Source of the DNA: G963422745 sp963422745
GTDB lineage: Bacteria; Actinomycetota; Acidimicrobiia; Acidimicrobiales; Aldehydirespiratoraceae
Assembly: GCA_963422745.1 (NCBI GenBank)
Contig: OY730477.1
Span: forward strand, 3,264,719-3,328,718
DNA length: 64,000 bases
Reading direction: 5' to 3'
In this document: positions 1-8,615 of the stretch, one piece after another
Layout: the number at the start of each line of letters is the position of its first letter
Numbering within the stretch: position 1 is the stretch's first letter
Made by a program: the position numbers and the translations under genes
Notes under the pieces: model-generated
Told to the model about the DNA's origin: nothing
Database searches by the model: none
What the model saw: only the letters and a program-made list of their open reading frames with translations

Positions 1-71
1 GTCGGCTCTTCGCCGCCTAGACAACACCTGAAAACCAACAAAGTCAGTGCGATACACGGGATGGTCTTTGG

Positions 72-1220
72 TCAGGGACCGGAACCATCGGCACCCGCCA
101 TAGCGAGCCGGGCCACCTTACGGCGATGCTGCGAAGACGACCCGAAGTGCAACTCACCGACCATCGCTCTACGCAAGAACAGATGCAGATCGTTCTCGCG
201 GGTGTAACCGATACCTCCGGCGAGCTGCAACCCGTCCCGGACGCAACGCCTCTGAGCCTCTCCAGCCCCGGCTTTGGCCATGGACGCGGCCAAGGTCCGA
301 TTCGGATGATCCTCTGCCAGGGTCGAAGCGGCGTAGTAGACCAGCGCCCGAGCTCGTTGGATGTCTCGGTACATGTCCACCAGCTTGTGTTTCACCGCCT
401 GAAACGAACCGATGGGTACACCGAACTGGACTCGCTGTTTGGCGTAGTCATTGTCGATGTCGAAGATCCGCTGACAGGCGCCCAACGTGACCGCAGCCAC
501 AGCAACCACGGACCCCTCAAGCGCTCGCTGCACCCCGAGTTGGGCGTCACCGCTGCCCACCAGCGCCGAAGATGGCACCCGGACCCCATCCAGAGACACA
601 GTGGCGTGGCGGACCCCGGCATCGATGGGCTCGACCTCGGTGACCTGCAAAGCCGAACTGGGCACAACCAACACCCGCAGCAAGCCGTCGAGGCGAACAA
701 CCACGGCCATTTGTTCAGCAGTAGCGCCGTCCAGCACGTGATACTTGGTTCCGGCCAACACCAGTTGATCACCATCGCGGCGAGCCGTTGCGGCTACGTC
801 GGCGGTATCCCACGTTCCGGCCCCTTCGTCCATCGCAAAGGCGCCCGTGACCTCGCCTGTCACCACCTGCGTCAACAACCGCTTCGCCTCGACCGGGGTG
901 GCCACCTCCATCAGGACCTGCGCGTACTGGGTGACGGTCGCCACGAAAGGACCTGGCGCTGCATGTCGGCCAAGTTCCTCAACGACAACGGCTAGCTCCA
1001 CCCAGCCATAACCGAGCCCTCCGACCTGCGTGGGTAGCGCCATCGCTGGCCAGTCCAGTTCCACCAGAGTCGCCCAGAACCTGTCGACGGCTGTCTCGAC
1101 GGAAAGGGTTTCATAGGCCTCGGAGATTGCGTGGGCCAGCGACGGCGGAGCCTCGGCGCCAAGAACTGTCCTAACGGCTTCTTGCAACTCGAGTTGATCC
1201 TCGCTGAGCTCGAACTCCAT
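72..1220 (-). CDS. Acyl-CoA dehydrogenase family protein
   Basis: A 382-residue flavoprotein of the acyl-CoA dehydrogenase family, expected to oxidise an acyl-CoA to the 2-enoyl-CoA with FAD in the cytoplasm. The N-terminal helical domain opens MEFELSEDQLELQ; the middle region carries DEGAGTWDTADVAATARRDG, a weak version of the usual substrate/FAD strand; the C-terminal helical domain has QLAGGIGYTRENDLHLFLRR, the typical FAD-contact region. ATG start with a gap of 58 bases to the upstream dehydrogenase, so the two are probably one transcript. Adjacent unequal dehydrogenases of this size often form alpha2beta2 enzymes in actinobacterial steroid or branched-acyl catabolism; that pairing is inference. 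Substrate unknown. Confidence 0.9.
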   Translation of the reverse strand: MEFELSEDQLELQEAVRTVLGAEAPPSLAHAISEAYETLSVETAVDRFWATLVELDWPAMALPTQVGGLGYGWVELAVVVEELGRHAAPGPFVATVTQYAQVLMEVATPVEAKRLLTQVVTGEVTGAFAMDEGAGTWDTADVAATARRDGDQLVLAGTKYHVLDGATAEQMAVVVRLDGLLRVLVVPSSALQVTEVEPIDAGVRHATVSLDGVRVPSSALVGSGDAQLGVQRALEGSVVAVAAVTLGACQRIFDIDNDYAKQRVQFGVPIGSFQAVKHKLVDMYRDIQRARALVYYAASTLAEDHPNRTLAASMAKAGAGEAQRRCVRDGLQLAGGIGYTRENDLHLFLRRAMVGELHFGSSSQHRRKVARLAMAGADGSGP

Positions 1221-1278
1221 TCGGTGCCTCGAATCCTTTCGGGGGCTTCAGTCTCAGGTCCAGATCTCGACAGCGGAG

Positions 1279-2472
1279 TCAGGATCGCGGCTGGCCGAGC
1301 ACCCGCTCGGCGATGATGTTGCGATGGATTTCGCTCGTGCCGCCACTGATAGTGCCCGCGAATGTGCCGAGATAGCGATCAGACCACGACAGCGCTGATC
1401 GATCACTTTCGAACGGTGAGACAGCCCCGTCGGGTACGGTGCGGTCCAAGGCGGCCGGGCCGAGGGCCTCAACCGTGAGCAGGGCCAGGCGTTGCTGAGC
1501 CTCGGACCCCATCAACTTCAACAGCGACTGCTCCGAGGCCAACAGACCCCGTCGACTGCGGGTTAGTTGTCGATGTCCCAGCAGACGCAAAGCCCACGCG
1601 TCCATGACTGAGCTGCCCAGCTTGTCGAGCACAACGGCGTCAACGGCGGCCGGGGTACCGGCCAGATCCGTGAACGTATCGGCCAGCATGCGATCCAGAC
1701 CCTGGGACCACATGATCCATAGCATCTCGCGCTCATGGGCTAACGAGCCATTGCAGACCCGCCAGCCGTCGTTGAGTTCGCCGATCAGGTTTCGACGGGG
1801 CACGACGACATCGTCAAAGAACACCTCGTTGAAGTCGGGGGTGCGTCCGATGATGTCATCAAAGGGTCGGCGTTTGAGACCGGGGGTGTCGGTCTCAATC
1901 ACCAGAGCCGAGATGCCTTTGTGTTTGCCGACGTCGGGGTCGGTGCGGACGAACACCAACAAGACGTCAGCGTGATGTGCTCCGGAGGTCCAGACCTTCT
2001 GGCCATTGACAACGAACTGCTCACCGTCAAGACGAGCCCGGGTGCTGAGCCCTGCCAGGTCGCTGCCAGCTCCCGGTTCGCTCATGCCCAAAGCCGCCGT
2101 CTTTTCGGCACGCATGATCGGAATCGCCCACTTCTGCTTCTGCTCGTCGGTGCCGAAAGAAATTATGGAGGCGCTCACGATACCGAGGCCCTGAGGGTTG
2201 AAGCTGCGGGTCACCCGACGTCGGCCTAGTTCTTCGAGACACACCGCCTGTTCGTAGATGTCGGCGTTTCGGCCTCCGTATTCGGGCGGGTAGCCGGGCG
2301 CCAGCCAACCACTGTCGAACATCGCGCGCTGGAAGTCTCGTGCCCAGCGGGGTATGTCAGCACTTGACCGGGGCCGGATCGCTGTGGCTGATTCGGGTGG
2401 CAGGTTGGCGTCCAACCAAGCCGAGAACTCGGCTCTGGTGGCCTCAACTTCGGCCGGGTAGCTCAGCCGCAC
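1279..2472 (-). CDS. Acyl-CoA dehydrogenase family protein
   Basis: A 397-residue acyl-CoA dehydrogenase. Visible signatures are GLGIVSASIISFGTDEQKQ in the N-terminal domain, MSEPGAGSDLAGL (FAD/substrate strand, about residue 155), FNEVFFDDVVVPRRNLIGE in the middle, and GGTSEIHRNIIAERVLGQP at the C terminus. The residue before GGT is Ser rather than the Glu found in many short-chain members, so the catalytic base must lie elsewhere or in the partner subunit. GTG start at 2472. Immediately upstream of, and codirectional with, a second dehydrogenase (72-1220); a heteromeric enzyme is plausible but not shown. Confidence 0.92.
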   Translation of the reverse strand: MRLSYPAEVEATRAEFSAWLDANLPPESATAIRPRSSADIPRWARDFQRAMFDSGWLAPGYPPEYGGRNADIYEQAVCLEELGRRRVTRSFNPQGLGIVSASIISFGTDEQKQKWAIPIMRAEKTAALGMSEPGAGSDLAGLSTRARLDGEQFVVNGQKVWTSGAHHADVLLVFVRTDPDVGKHKGISALVIETDTPGLKRRPFDDIIGRTPDFNEVFFDDVVVPRRNLIGELNDGWRVCNGSLAHEREMLWIMWSQGLDRMLADTFTDLAGTPAAVDAVVLDKLGSSVMDAWALRLLGHRQLTRSRRGLLASEQSLLKLMGSEAQQRLALLTVEALGPAALDRTVPDGAVSPFESDRSALSWSDRYLGTFAGTISGGTSEIHRNIIAERVLGQPRS

Positions 2473-2497
2473 GTCACGGTGTCCGAGGAAGCCAGTG

Positions 2498-3181
2498 TTA
2501 CTCGCGACTGCCGATCTCGGTGTTGATCCAAGCGAGGAGCTGCTGCTGGTTGCGGGTCTGCACCAATATGTCGCCGGGGCCGGTGAAGTGAAACACGAAT
2601 CCCTCCCCCGACTTGGCCGACTGAATGGAACGTCCCTCCACGGCGCGTCTCAGGTCGTATGTGACTGTGTCGGCGAAGGCAAGCATGTGGTTGGTGTCTA
2701 CCACGACGGTCTCACCGGGGCCCAGCGACATGACCTCAATGGCTCCGTAGGAGGCGACCAGCGCCTTGCCCGTTCCGGTGGCGTGGATCATGAACCCGCC
2801 TTCGCCACCGAACAACGACTTGAAGCCGCTCCACTTGGTGTCAATCTCCACCGAGGCATCCGAAGCCAGCCAGTTACCTCGCTCAATGATCCAGGCCTGT
2901 GACCCGTTCAGCTCCAGGACTCTGATATCGCCAGGTAGCTTGGCCGCCACGTCCACCCAACCCCCCGAACCCGGCGCGGTGTAGGTGGAGACGAACAGGG
3001 ACTCACCGCCGAGGATACTGCGCTTGAGTCCCTTGAGCATGCCGCCTTCAATTCGGGCTTCAAGGCTCATACCGATCGAGTGAGCCATCATCGCCCCGGC
3101 TTCTACCTTGAGCTGAGCGCCTCCGCCGAGATGACATCTCGCAACTCCGAAACTGGGGGCGTGTCGAATATCTACATCCAT
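2498..3181 (-). CDS. AIM24/TIGR00266 family protein
   Basis: A 227-residue protein of the AIM24 (TIGR00266) family, beta-rich cytoplasmic proteins of unclear function. Typical features are the early LKVEAGAMMAHS segment, the glycine-rich LKRSILGGESLF stretch (about residues 53-64) and repeated short beta segments with FGGEGGFMIHATGTG in the second half. Length is normal for the family and the ATG start agrees with the conserved N terminus. It is transcribed away from a 540-base spacer that also carries the ruin of a divergent lipoprotein gene. Its N-terminal half and the spacer are duplicated at 5106-5832, on the far side of an inserted exonuclease gene. Confidence 0.85.
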   Translation of the reverse strand: MDVDIRHAPSFGVARCHLGGGAQLKVEAGAMMAHSIGMSLEARIEGGMLKGLKRSILGGESLFVSTYTAPGSGGWVDVAAKLPGDIRVLELNGSQAWIIERGNWLASDASVEIDTKWSGFKSLFGGEGGFMIHATGTGKALVASYGAIEVMSLGPGETVVVDTNHMLAFADTVTYDLRRAVEGRSIQSAKSGEGFVFHFTGPGDILVQTRNQQQLLAWINTEIGSRE

Positions 3182-3670
3182 GCGTGCGAGCGTAACCCAC
3201 CGGCAACGAATTGGCCGTACCGCAACCGTCAGCCGCTTCGCCGTGAGCTGTGACCGTGGAGCTGTAGCCGTACCTGCTCAGTAGCCAACCGACTCCCATC
3301 TTGTTTGATCACCGGTGGCGTCTCCGGGCACGAATGGCGGATTGCAGGCCCGGACACCCTGCCACTCGCCCTCTCTTTCGGCAAAGCCCTGCAAGGTCGC
3401 GAGATGCCTCACCTCGGAGCTGGTTGTTGGCAAGCAATCTTGCTCCTCGGCACCCAAACGGCTTCGTGAGATGGCGCCGCGCCGACCTTCAATGTCACAC
3501 ACCACCTCAATACTGAAAGAGGCGGATCGCGTACCTGCTCAGATGCCTTCAACCAAAGGGCCCTGAATGCGATCAGCTCAAGCAAGCCCAACTCGAATTC
3601 GAGGAGCTGCCATCAAGAAGATAGTCATTCGTTGTTGTCGGGAAGTCTACTGCTCACTTCCGCATGTGTG
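2856..3670. repeat. Left copy of a long direct duplication flanking an inserted gene pair
   Basis: This stretch (part of the AIM24 gene, the divergent spacer and the first codons of a lipoprotein) recurs at 5106-5832 in the same order and orientation. The right copy lacks about 100 bases (near 3122-3223 here) covering the AIM24 start, and the two copies differ at scattered positions, so the duplication is not very recent. Confidence 0.85.
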
Positions 3671-3675
3671 GATGA
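3612..3675 (+). pseudogene. Decayed 5' end of a lipoprotein gene
   Basis: About 60 bases align with the start and signal peptide of the intact lipoprotein gene at 5772: the shared run is AGTCATT...TTGTCGGGAAGTCT, then the lipobox region. The start codon is ATC instead of ATG and a one-base change breaks the frame, so nothing is translated. The homology stops around 3675, where the exonuclease cargo begins. The rest of the spacer 3182-3611 presumably holds the divergent promoters of the AIM24 and lipoprotein genes, but I see no clear promoter hexamers. Confidence 0.65.
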
Positions 3676-3723
3676 TGGGCCGCTACAAACCAACTCAAAT
3701 CAAGCCAGAGGAGCTAGAAAATT

Positions 3724-4662
3724 ATGGCGATCGATTTCGTTGCGATAGATTTCGAAACCGCGAACCATTCCCGTGGTTCGCCATGCGCTGTGGGCGTGGT
3801 TGAGGTTAGAGCCGGTGAGATAGTCGCCGAGCACAAAATGTTGATGCGCCCGCCGGAAGAGGTGTCCTGGTTCGATGAATTCAACACCGAATTGCATGGC
3901 ATCAGCGAGGATGATGTTGAAGACTCCGATGAGTTCATAGAGGTGTTACCGTGGATTATGGCGCAGATCGGAGGTTTGCCGGTTGTGGCTCACAACGCTG
4001 CTTTTGATGTAGGAGTGCTTCGTGACGCTTGCGACTATTCTGATATCAGATGGCCTGAGCTTAGCTACACATGCACTCTGGTTCTTGGCAGAACACTGAT
4101 CCCGGGGTTGGCATCTTATACTCTGCCGTTTTGTTTAGAGGCGTGTGGCTTGTCAATTGCGGATCATCATGACCCCTTAGCAGATGCTCGAGCGGCTGCG
4201 GAATTGATGACAGTGTATACAGCGAAAGCGGAGGTGACATCTCTTGATGAGTTGCTTCAGAAACAGCGCGTCGGTTGGGGTTACTGTAAGTCAGATGAGT
4301 GGCGTGGGTCTGTCAAGAAAAGATTGAATCAGAAAACCAAGAAGTATGACTTACCGGTGCCTGATCCCGACGCTGATGGGGTTTTGACGGGGTTATCGAT
4401 TGTGTTGACCGGAAAGCTACCGAGCGGCATGGTCCGACGAGAAGCTCATGAGTTGATTGCTATCTTGGGAGGCCATCCGCAGAATAGCGTGACCAAGAAG
4501 ACTGATGTTTTGGTGTTGGGAGATGTAAATCCTTGGTTACTGAAGCCGGGGCAGTCGTGTTCGCGCAAGCATGAGAAGGCATTGGCTCTCCATGCGGCAG
4601 GTTCGGAGATCGAGATCATGGCGGGTAGAGATTTCATGTCTCTGCTAGAATTGTCTCGATGA
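3724..4662 (+). CDS. DEDDh-type 3'-5' exonuclease with C-terminal BRCT domain
   Basis: A 312-residue protein. Residues 1-170 form a DnaQ-like exonuclease: VAIDFETAN (Exo I, D and E), VVAHNAAFDVGVL (Exo II) and HHDPLADARAAAEL (Exo III His and Asp), so all catalytic acidic residues and the His are present. Residues about 225-310 look like a BRCT fold: LTGLSIVLTGKLPSG, ELIAILGGH and SVTKKTDVLVLGD. This combination (epsilon-like exonuclease plus BRCT) is known in actinobacteria, with a likely role in DNA processing or repair. Start ATG with GAGGAG ten bases upstream. The stop overlaps the next gene (ATGA). The DNA is more AT-rich than the flanking genes and sits between duplicated host sequences, so it looks acquired. 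Confidence 0.88.
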   Translation: MAIDFVAIDFETANHSRGSPCAVGVVEVRAGEIVAEHKMLMRPPEEVSWFDEFNTELHGISEDDVEDSDEFIEVLPWIMAQIGGLPVVAHNAAFDVGVLRDACDYSDIRWPELSYTCTLVLGRTLIPGLASYTLPFCLEACGLSIADHHDPLADARAAAELMTVYTAKAEVTSLDELLQKQRVGWGYCKSDEWRGSVKKRLNQKTKKYDLPVPDPDADGVLTGLSIVLTGKLPSGMVRREAHELIAILGGHPQNSVTKKTDVLVLGDVNPWLLKPGQSCSRKHEKALALHAAGSEIEIMAGRDFMSLLELSR

Positions 4663-5081
4663 GTTGGATACGGGCGGCGTCAGATGGCGACACCAAGAAG
4701 ATTGAGGTTCGACTGCCGTTCTTGGTGGTGGAGTTATTGCCGTCTGCTGTGGCGACGCACGTTGAAATCGTAGACGCGGCCAGGTTTGCCGGTCGCAGAC
4801 CGCCGGGGTTTTGGCCTCGGGATTGCTGGGTGGCTATTGGGACCTCAAGAACCTCGTTGTCTAATCTGTTGGATCACTTACGGCGGGTGCGAATGACAGT
4901 GGCGGTGGCAGTGCGGTGGGATCATGCGGTGCGGTGGGATCATGCTGGACAGATAGCGTCAATAGCTGTTTCCGAATTGGAAAAGATAGTTGATCAGTCG
5001 CCGGTGGTATGGTGTGCTAATGACGCTGTTCAACGGGTGACCGAAGTAATAGAGATTCAATCACCAACTACCTTAAGCTGA
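4659..5081 (+). CDS. Hypothetical protein, cargo partner of exonuclease
   Basis: A 140-residue protein I do not recognise. Its start overlaps the exonuclease stop (ATGA), so the two are translationally coupled and probably one cargo. The N-terminal part is a mixed alpha/beta sequence (IEVRLPFLVVELLP, FWPRDCWVAIGTS); the middle contains an exact small duplication, VRWDHA twice, coded by a repeated 18-base segment at about 4911-4946. No signal peptide or membrane helix. The gene ends just before the right-hand duplicated flank begins (5106). Confidence 0.6.
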   Translation: MSWIRAASDGDTKKIEVRLPFLVVELLPSAVATHVEIVDAARFAGRRPPGFWPRDCWVAIGTSRTSLSNLLDHLRRVRMTVAVAVRWDHAVRWDHAGQIASIAVSELEKIVDQSPVVWCANDAVQRVTEVIEIQSPTTLS

Positions 5082-5105
5082 TCCAACTGGTTCAAACAGA
5101 AGTGT

Positions 5106-5372
5106 GCATCTGAAGCCAGCCAGTTACCTCGCTCAATGATCCAGGCCTGTGACCCGTTCAGCTCCAGGACTCTGATATCGCCAGGTAGCTTGGCCGCCAC
5201 GTCCACCCAACCCGCCGAACCCGGCGCTGTGTAGGTGGAGACGAACAGGGACTCACCGCCGAGGATACTGCGCTTGAGTCCCTTGAGCATGCCGCCTTCA
5301 ATTCGGGCTTCAAGGCTCATACCGATCGAGTGAGCCATCATGGCCCCGGCTTCTACCTTGAGCTGAGTGCCG
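5106..5372 (-). pseudogene. Fragment of AIM24-family gene
   Basis: About 88 codons matching residues 20-107 of the intact AIM24 protein at 2498-3181. It lacks the real start region, removed with about 100 bases, and the entire C-terminal half. The open frame that remains begins at an internal ATG (5383) and ends in unrelated sequence at 5057, so it is not expected to be functional. It marks the right flank of the inserted exonuclease cargo. Confidence 0.75.
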
Positions 5373-5832
5373 CCGTACGGCAACCGTCAGCCGCTTCGCC
5401 GTGAGCTGTGACCGTGGAGCTGTAGCCGTACCTGCTCAGTAGCCGACCGACTCCCATCTTGTTTGATCACCGGTTGCGTCTCCGGGCGCAAACAGCGGAT
5501 TGCGGCCCGGACACGCTGCCACTCTCCCCCTCTTTCGGCAACGCCCTGCAAGGTCTCGGGATGGCTCACCCTCGGAGCTGCGGTGTTTGCAAGGATCTTG
5601 CTCCTCGGCGTTCCAACGGCTTCGTGATATGGCGCCCCGCCGACCTTGAATGTCACACACCACCTCAATACTGAAAGAGGCGGATCGCGTACTCAAGAAG
5701 ATGCCTTCAAGCAGAGGGCCCTGAATGCGGTCAGCCAACCCAGACCATCTCAAGAGTTCAAGGAACTTACCATGAAAAAATTAGTCATTGCGTTGCTGTC
5801 GGGAAGTCTGATCTTGACTTCCGCTTGCGTGC
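5106..5832. repeat. Right copy of the long direct duplication
   Basis: Matches 2856-3670. Here the AIM24 part is truncated but the lipoprotein part is intact, the reverse of the left copy. Together the copies reconstruct one ancestral AIM24-spacer-lipoprotein locus split by the cargo at about 3680-5105. The interval 5373-5771 is the duplicated divergent spacer; no gene is seen in it. Confidence 0.85.
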
Positions 5833-6911
5833 CCGAAGATGAAGATGAGACTGGCGACGGTGCTGATGAATCAGCAGCCGACGCCCCAGGAGAAGAACCC
5901 TCCGATGAAGACAAGTCAGATGATGAGGACAAGTCAGATGAGGACAAGTCAGAATCAAGCCCGAGTGAGGTCACCCAAGCCGCGCCGTGGGGTCCGTCTT
6001 TCGTTGATCTAGGTCACGGAAACGGCTACTGGGTCGAAATCCTGGCAGTTGAACTCGACGCCACCGAGACGATCCTCGAATACAACCAATTCAACGACCC
6101 CCCGCTCCCAGGACATCGCTACAGCCTCGTCACATTGTCGGTACGTTACGACGCCCCACCTGGCAGCGAAGCCGCCCAAGAAGGAACAGTCGGAAACCCC
6201 AAATCCGACCTTGACTTCAGCAACGAATGCGACTTCGTCTCCATCAACCACGAACTGTCCTATGACTCAGTCGGCCACGCAGTAACCACCACCGGCAACA
6301 TCTGCCTACACCTACCCGAAAACGACCCAGCTCCACTACTCACAGTCACCGAAGGCCCATTCTGCATTGACTGCGACCACATAACCCTGCAACTTGTTGA
6401 ACCAGACGGAGATGCCGTTGACGGCGGGACAGAATCGACAGCTTCCTCAACGACAGACTCGAGTCCCAAAGTCACCCTAGATGCGCCGTGGGGTCCGTCG
6501 TTCGTTGATCTCGGTCACGGAAACGGCTACTGGGTGGAAATCCTGGCAGTTGAACTTGACGCCACCGAGACGATCCTTGAATACAACCAATTCAACGATC
6601 CCCCTCTCCCGGGACATCGCTACAGCCTCGTCACATTGTCGGTGCGTTACGACGCCCCACCGGATAGCGAAGCCGCCCAAGAAGGAACAGTCGGAAACCC
6701 CAAGTTCGACCTTGACTTCAGCAACGAATGCGACTTCATCGCCATCAACCACGAACTGCCCTATGACCCAGTCGGCCACGAAGTAACCGCCACAGGCAAC
6801 ATCTGCCTACACCTACCCGAAAACGACCCAGCTCCACTACTCACAGTCACCGAAAGCACATTCTGCGTTGACTGCGATTACATAACCCTCCAACTTGTCA
6901 AATCGACATAG
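5772..6911 (+). CDS. Lipoprotein with two tandem copies of a DUF4352-like domain
   Basis: A 379-residue exported lipoprotein. It starts MKKLVIALLSGSLILTSAC: short positive n-region, hydrophobic core and a lipobox ending at Cys19. Next comes a very acidic Asp/Glu/Ser/Lys linker (about residues 20-68), then two nearly identical domains of about 145 residues, each opening APWGPSFVDLGHGNGYWVEI and containing four conserved Cys near FSNECDF, GNICLHLP and FCxDC. The start at 5772 is preferred over the longer frame from 5646 because it gives a canonical signal peptide and AAGGA upstream. The domain pattern resembles secreted DUF4352/telokin-like beta proteins; that is a weak inference. Confidence 0.8.
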   Translation: MKKLVIALLSGSLILTSACVPEDEDETGDGADESAADAPGEEPSDEDKSDDEDKSDEDKSESSPSEVTQAAPWGPSFVDLGHGNGYWVEILAVELDATETILEYNQFNDPPLPGHRYSLVTLSVRYDAPPGSEAAQEGTVGNPKSDLDFSNECDFVSINHELSYDSVGHAVTTTGNICLHLPENDPAPLLTVTEGPFCIDCDHITLQLVEPDGDAVDGGTESTASSTTDSSPKVTLDAPWGPSFVDLGHGNGYWVEILAVELDATETILEYNQFNDPPLPGHRYSLVTLSVRYDAPPDSEAAQEGTVGNPKFDLDFSNECDFIAINHELPYDPVGHEVTATGNICLHLPENDPAPLLTVTESTFCVDCDYITLQLVKST

Positions 6912-7169
6912 TTGATTGGCCGATGCACACACCGAATCATCAACCGTGCGAGCGACGTAAATTGCCCACTGCTCGGCCTCCTCCGGGGTACGTGTAAGGC
7001 CAGCAACGGTCAGGTGATCCTTCATCCAGCAGGATCACCTGACCGGGCTCTCGCCAAAGTCTCCCACAGAGCCAGCGGACCTCAACTGATCTCATGGGCA
7101 ACCAATCTCATCGGTACCCATGCAGAGATCGGCTAGCTTAACGACCACACAAACCACCAGGGGGTTGTG
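6912..7169. other. Intergenic region with strong inverted repeat
   Basis: Holds a perfect 14-base inverted repeat (7007-7020 and 7032-7045, arms CGGTCAGGTGATCC / GGATCACCTGACCG, 11-base loop). There is no T-run after it. On the minus strand a short frame from 7025 reads KDHLTVAGLTRTPEEAEQW, which looks like part of a real protein but has no recognisable continuation. Could be a bidirectional terminator, or the edge of a decayed gene. Confidence 0.5.
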
Positions 7170-8591
7170 ATGCCTTCGAAGATGCACTTGGCGTCGGCCA
7201 TCTGCGCAACTCTGGCACTGTTCGTCACTGCCTGCGGCAACAGCGGTGACGACAACCCGGGCGAATCGACTCCGATGACCGCGCCAGCTGAGCAGCCGCG
7301 GGCTACCGAAGCTGCTCCCACCACGACAGCAGCCCCCACGACCAAGCCGACAGACGGGCCCTACCCGCAACGCGACGAGTTCGTCGCTCTTGAGGACGTG
7401 CCCGGAGTGTCCGACGAGGAGATCCGCGTGGCTGTGATCGGTACTCAACAGGGCAACCCGTTGGGGACCTGCATCCTTGACTGCTACGTCACTGGCATTG
7501 AGGCCTACTTCAACTACATCAACGACTCAGGCGGGATATACGGACGCCGAATCGTCATCGAAGAGGTCCTCGACGACAACCTCTTCGCCAACAAGGAGCA
7601 CGCACTGAAGGTGATCTCCGACGACGACAGTCTGGCCGTGTTCGAAGCTACCTTGTTCCCGACGGGCTGGGGGGACCTCCACGATGCCGGAATCCCCACC
7701 TTCGTTTGGAACATCGACGGTCCGGAGTCCGTGAACCGGGATTCGATCTTCGGCAACTTCGTCATCGGCTGCCCTACCTGTACGAGCCGCTGGCTTCCCT
7801 GGCTGGTCTCGGAGGCCGGAGCCACCAAGGTAGCGACGTTGGGATACGGCGTCTCGGAGAACTCCAAGGTCTGCACACGAGCGTTTGCCGACTCGATCGA
7901 TCTCTACAGCGCCGAACTCGGGATTGAACTCGCCTACTTCAACGACAACCTCGCCTACGGCCTGCCCAACGGCATCGGACCGGAGGTCACCCAGATGGTC
8001 GATGCCGACGTCGACTTCATCGCCACCTGTATGGACCTCAACGCCATGCTGACCCTGGCCGAGGAGCTGCAGCGACAAGGTGCCCGTGAAGACGTAACCA
8101 TGTATCACCCCAATTCCTATGACCCTGAGTTCGTGAAGTCCGCGGGCGACCTGTTCGACGGCGACTACGTGTCGCTGGTCTTCGCCGCTTTCGAATACGA
8201 GGTCGACACCGTTTTGCGTGAGGCCTACCAGCAGTGGGTTTCGGCCCACGGCGGCCCCGTAGCAGAGCAGACCATAATCGCCTGGATCAACGCCGACCTG
8301 TTCGTGACCGGACTGCTGGAGGCCGGTCCGAACTTCGACCGCCAGACGATCATCGACAGCCTGAACCAAATCACCTACGACGCTGGCGGTCTGATCAGCC
8401 CAATCGACTGGAGCCGACAACACAACGCCGTGGTGGGCGACAACAGCCCCTACGACTATGCCCAGGAATGCGTGTCGGCTGTCAGGATCCAAGACAGCGG
8501 ATTCGTTGGTTTCCAGGCCGAACCGTGGATGTGTTGGCTTGACGACACCTCGGAGTGGTCCGAGCCGGTTCCCACCGACTTCGCGGGGTGA
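7170..8591 (+). CDS. Branched-chain amino acid-type ABC transporter substrate-binding lipoprotein
   Basis: A 473-residue periplasmic-binding-protein (type I, LivJ/LivK-like) lipoprotein, anchored outside the membrane. The signal region MHLASAICATLALFVTAC ends in a lipobox Cys, followed by a low-complexity Thr/Pro/Ala linker to about residue 65. The mature part has EIRVAVIGTQQGNPLG and GGIYGRRIVIEEVLDDN, typical of the family. ATG at 7170 follows a GGGGG ribosome site; GTG at 7167 and ATG at 7182 are alternatives. First gene of the transporter operon that continues to 14853. The ligand is unknown; the operon partners suggest an acyl or aromatic compound rather than an amino acid. Confidence 0.87.
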   Translation: MPSKMHLASAICATLALFVTACGNSGDDNPGESTPMTAPAEQPRATEAAPTTTAAPTTKPTDGPYPQRDEFVALEDVPGVSDEEIRVAVIGTQQGNPLGTCILDCYVTGIEAYFNYINDSGGIYGRRIVIEEVLDDNLFANKEHALKVISDDDSLAVFEATLFPTGWGDLHDAGIPTFVWNIDGPESVNRDSIFGNFVIGCPTCTSRWLPWLVSEAGATKVATLGYGVSENSKVCTRAFADSIDLYSAELGIELAYFNDNLAYGLPNGIGPEVTQMVDADVDFIATCMDLNAMLTLAEELQRQGAREDVTMYHPNSYDPEFVKSAGDLFDGDYVSLVFAAFEYEVDTVLREAYQQWVSAHGGPVAEQTIIAWINADLFVTGLLEAGPNFDRQTIIDSLNQITYDAGGLISPIDWSRQHNAVVGDNSPYDYAQECVSAVRIQDSGFVGFQAEPWMCWLDDTSEWSEPVPTDFAG

Positions 8592-8615
8592 GCCTCGGTT
8601 CGTGAACCCGGGTCC

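Noticed and set aside
1..71. Gene fragment at the left edge
   Set aside because: Only 71 bases precede the first stop codon, with no recognisable coding pattern.
126..995. 289-codon frame on the plus strand
   Set aside because: It is the antisense shadow of the acyl-CoA dehydrogenase at 72-1220; no family-like motifs.
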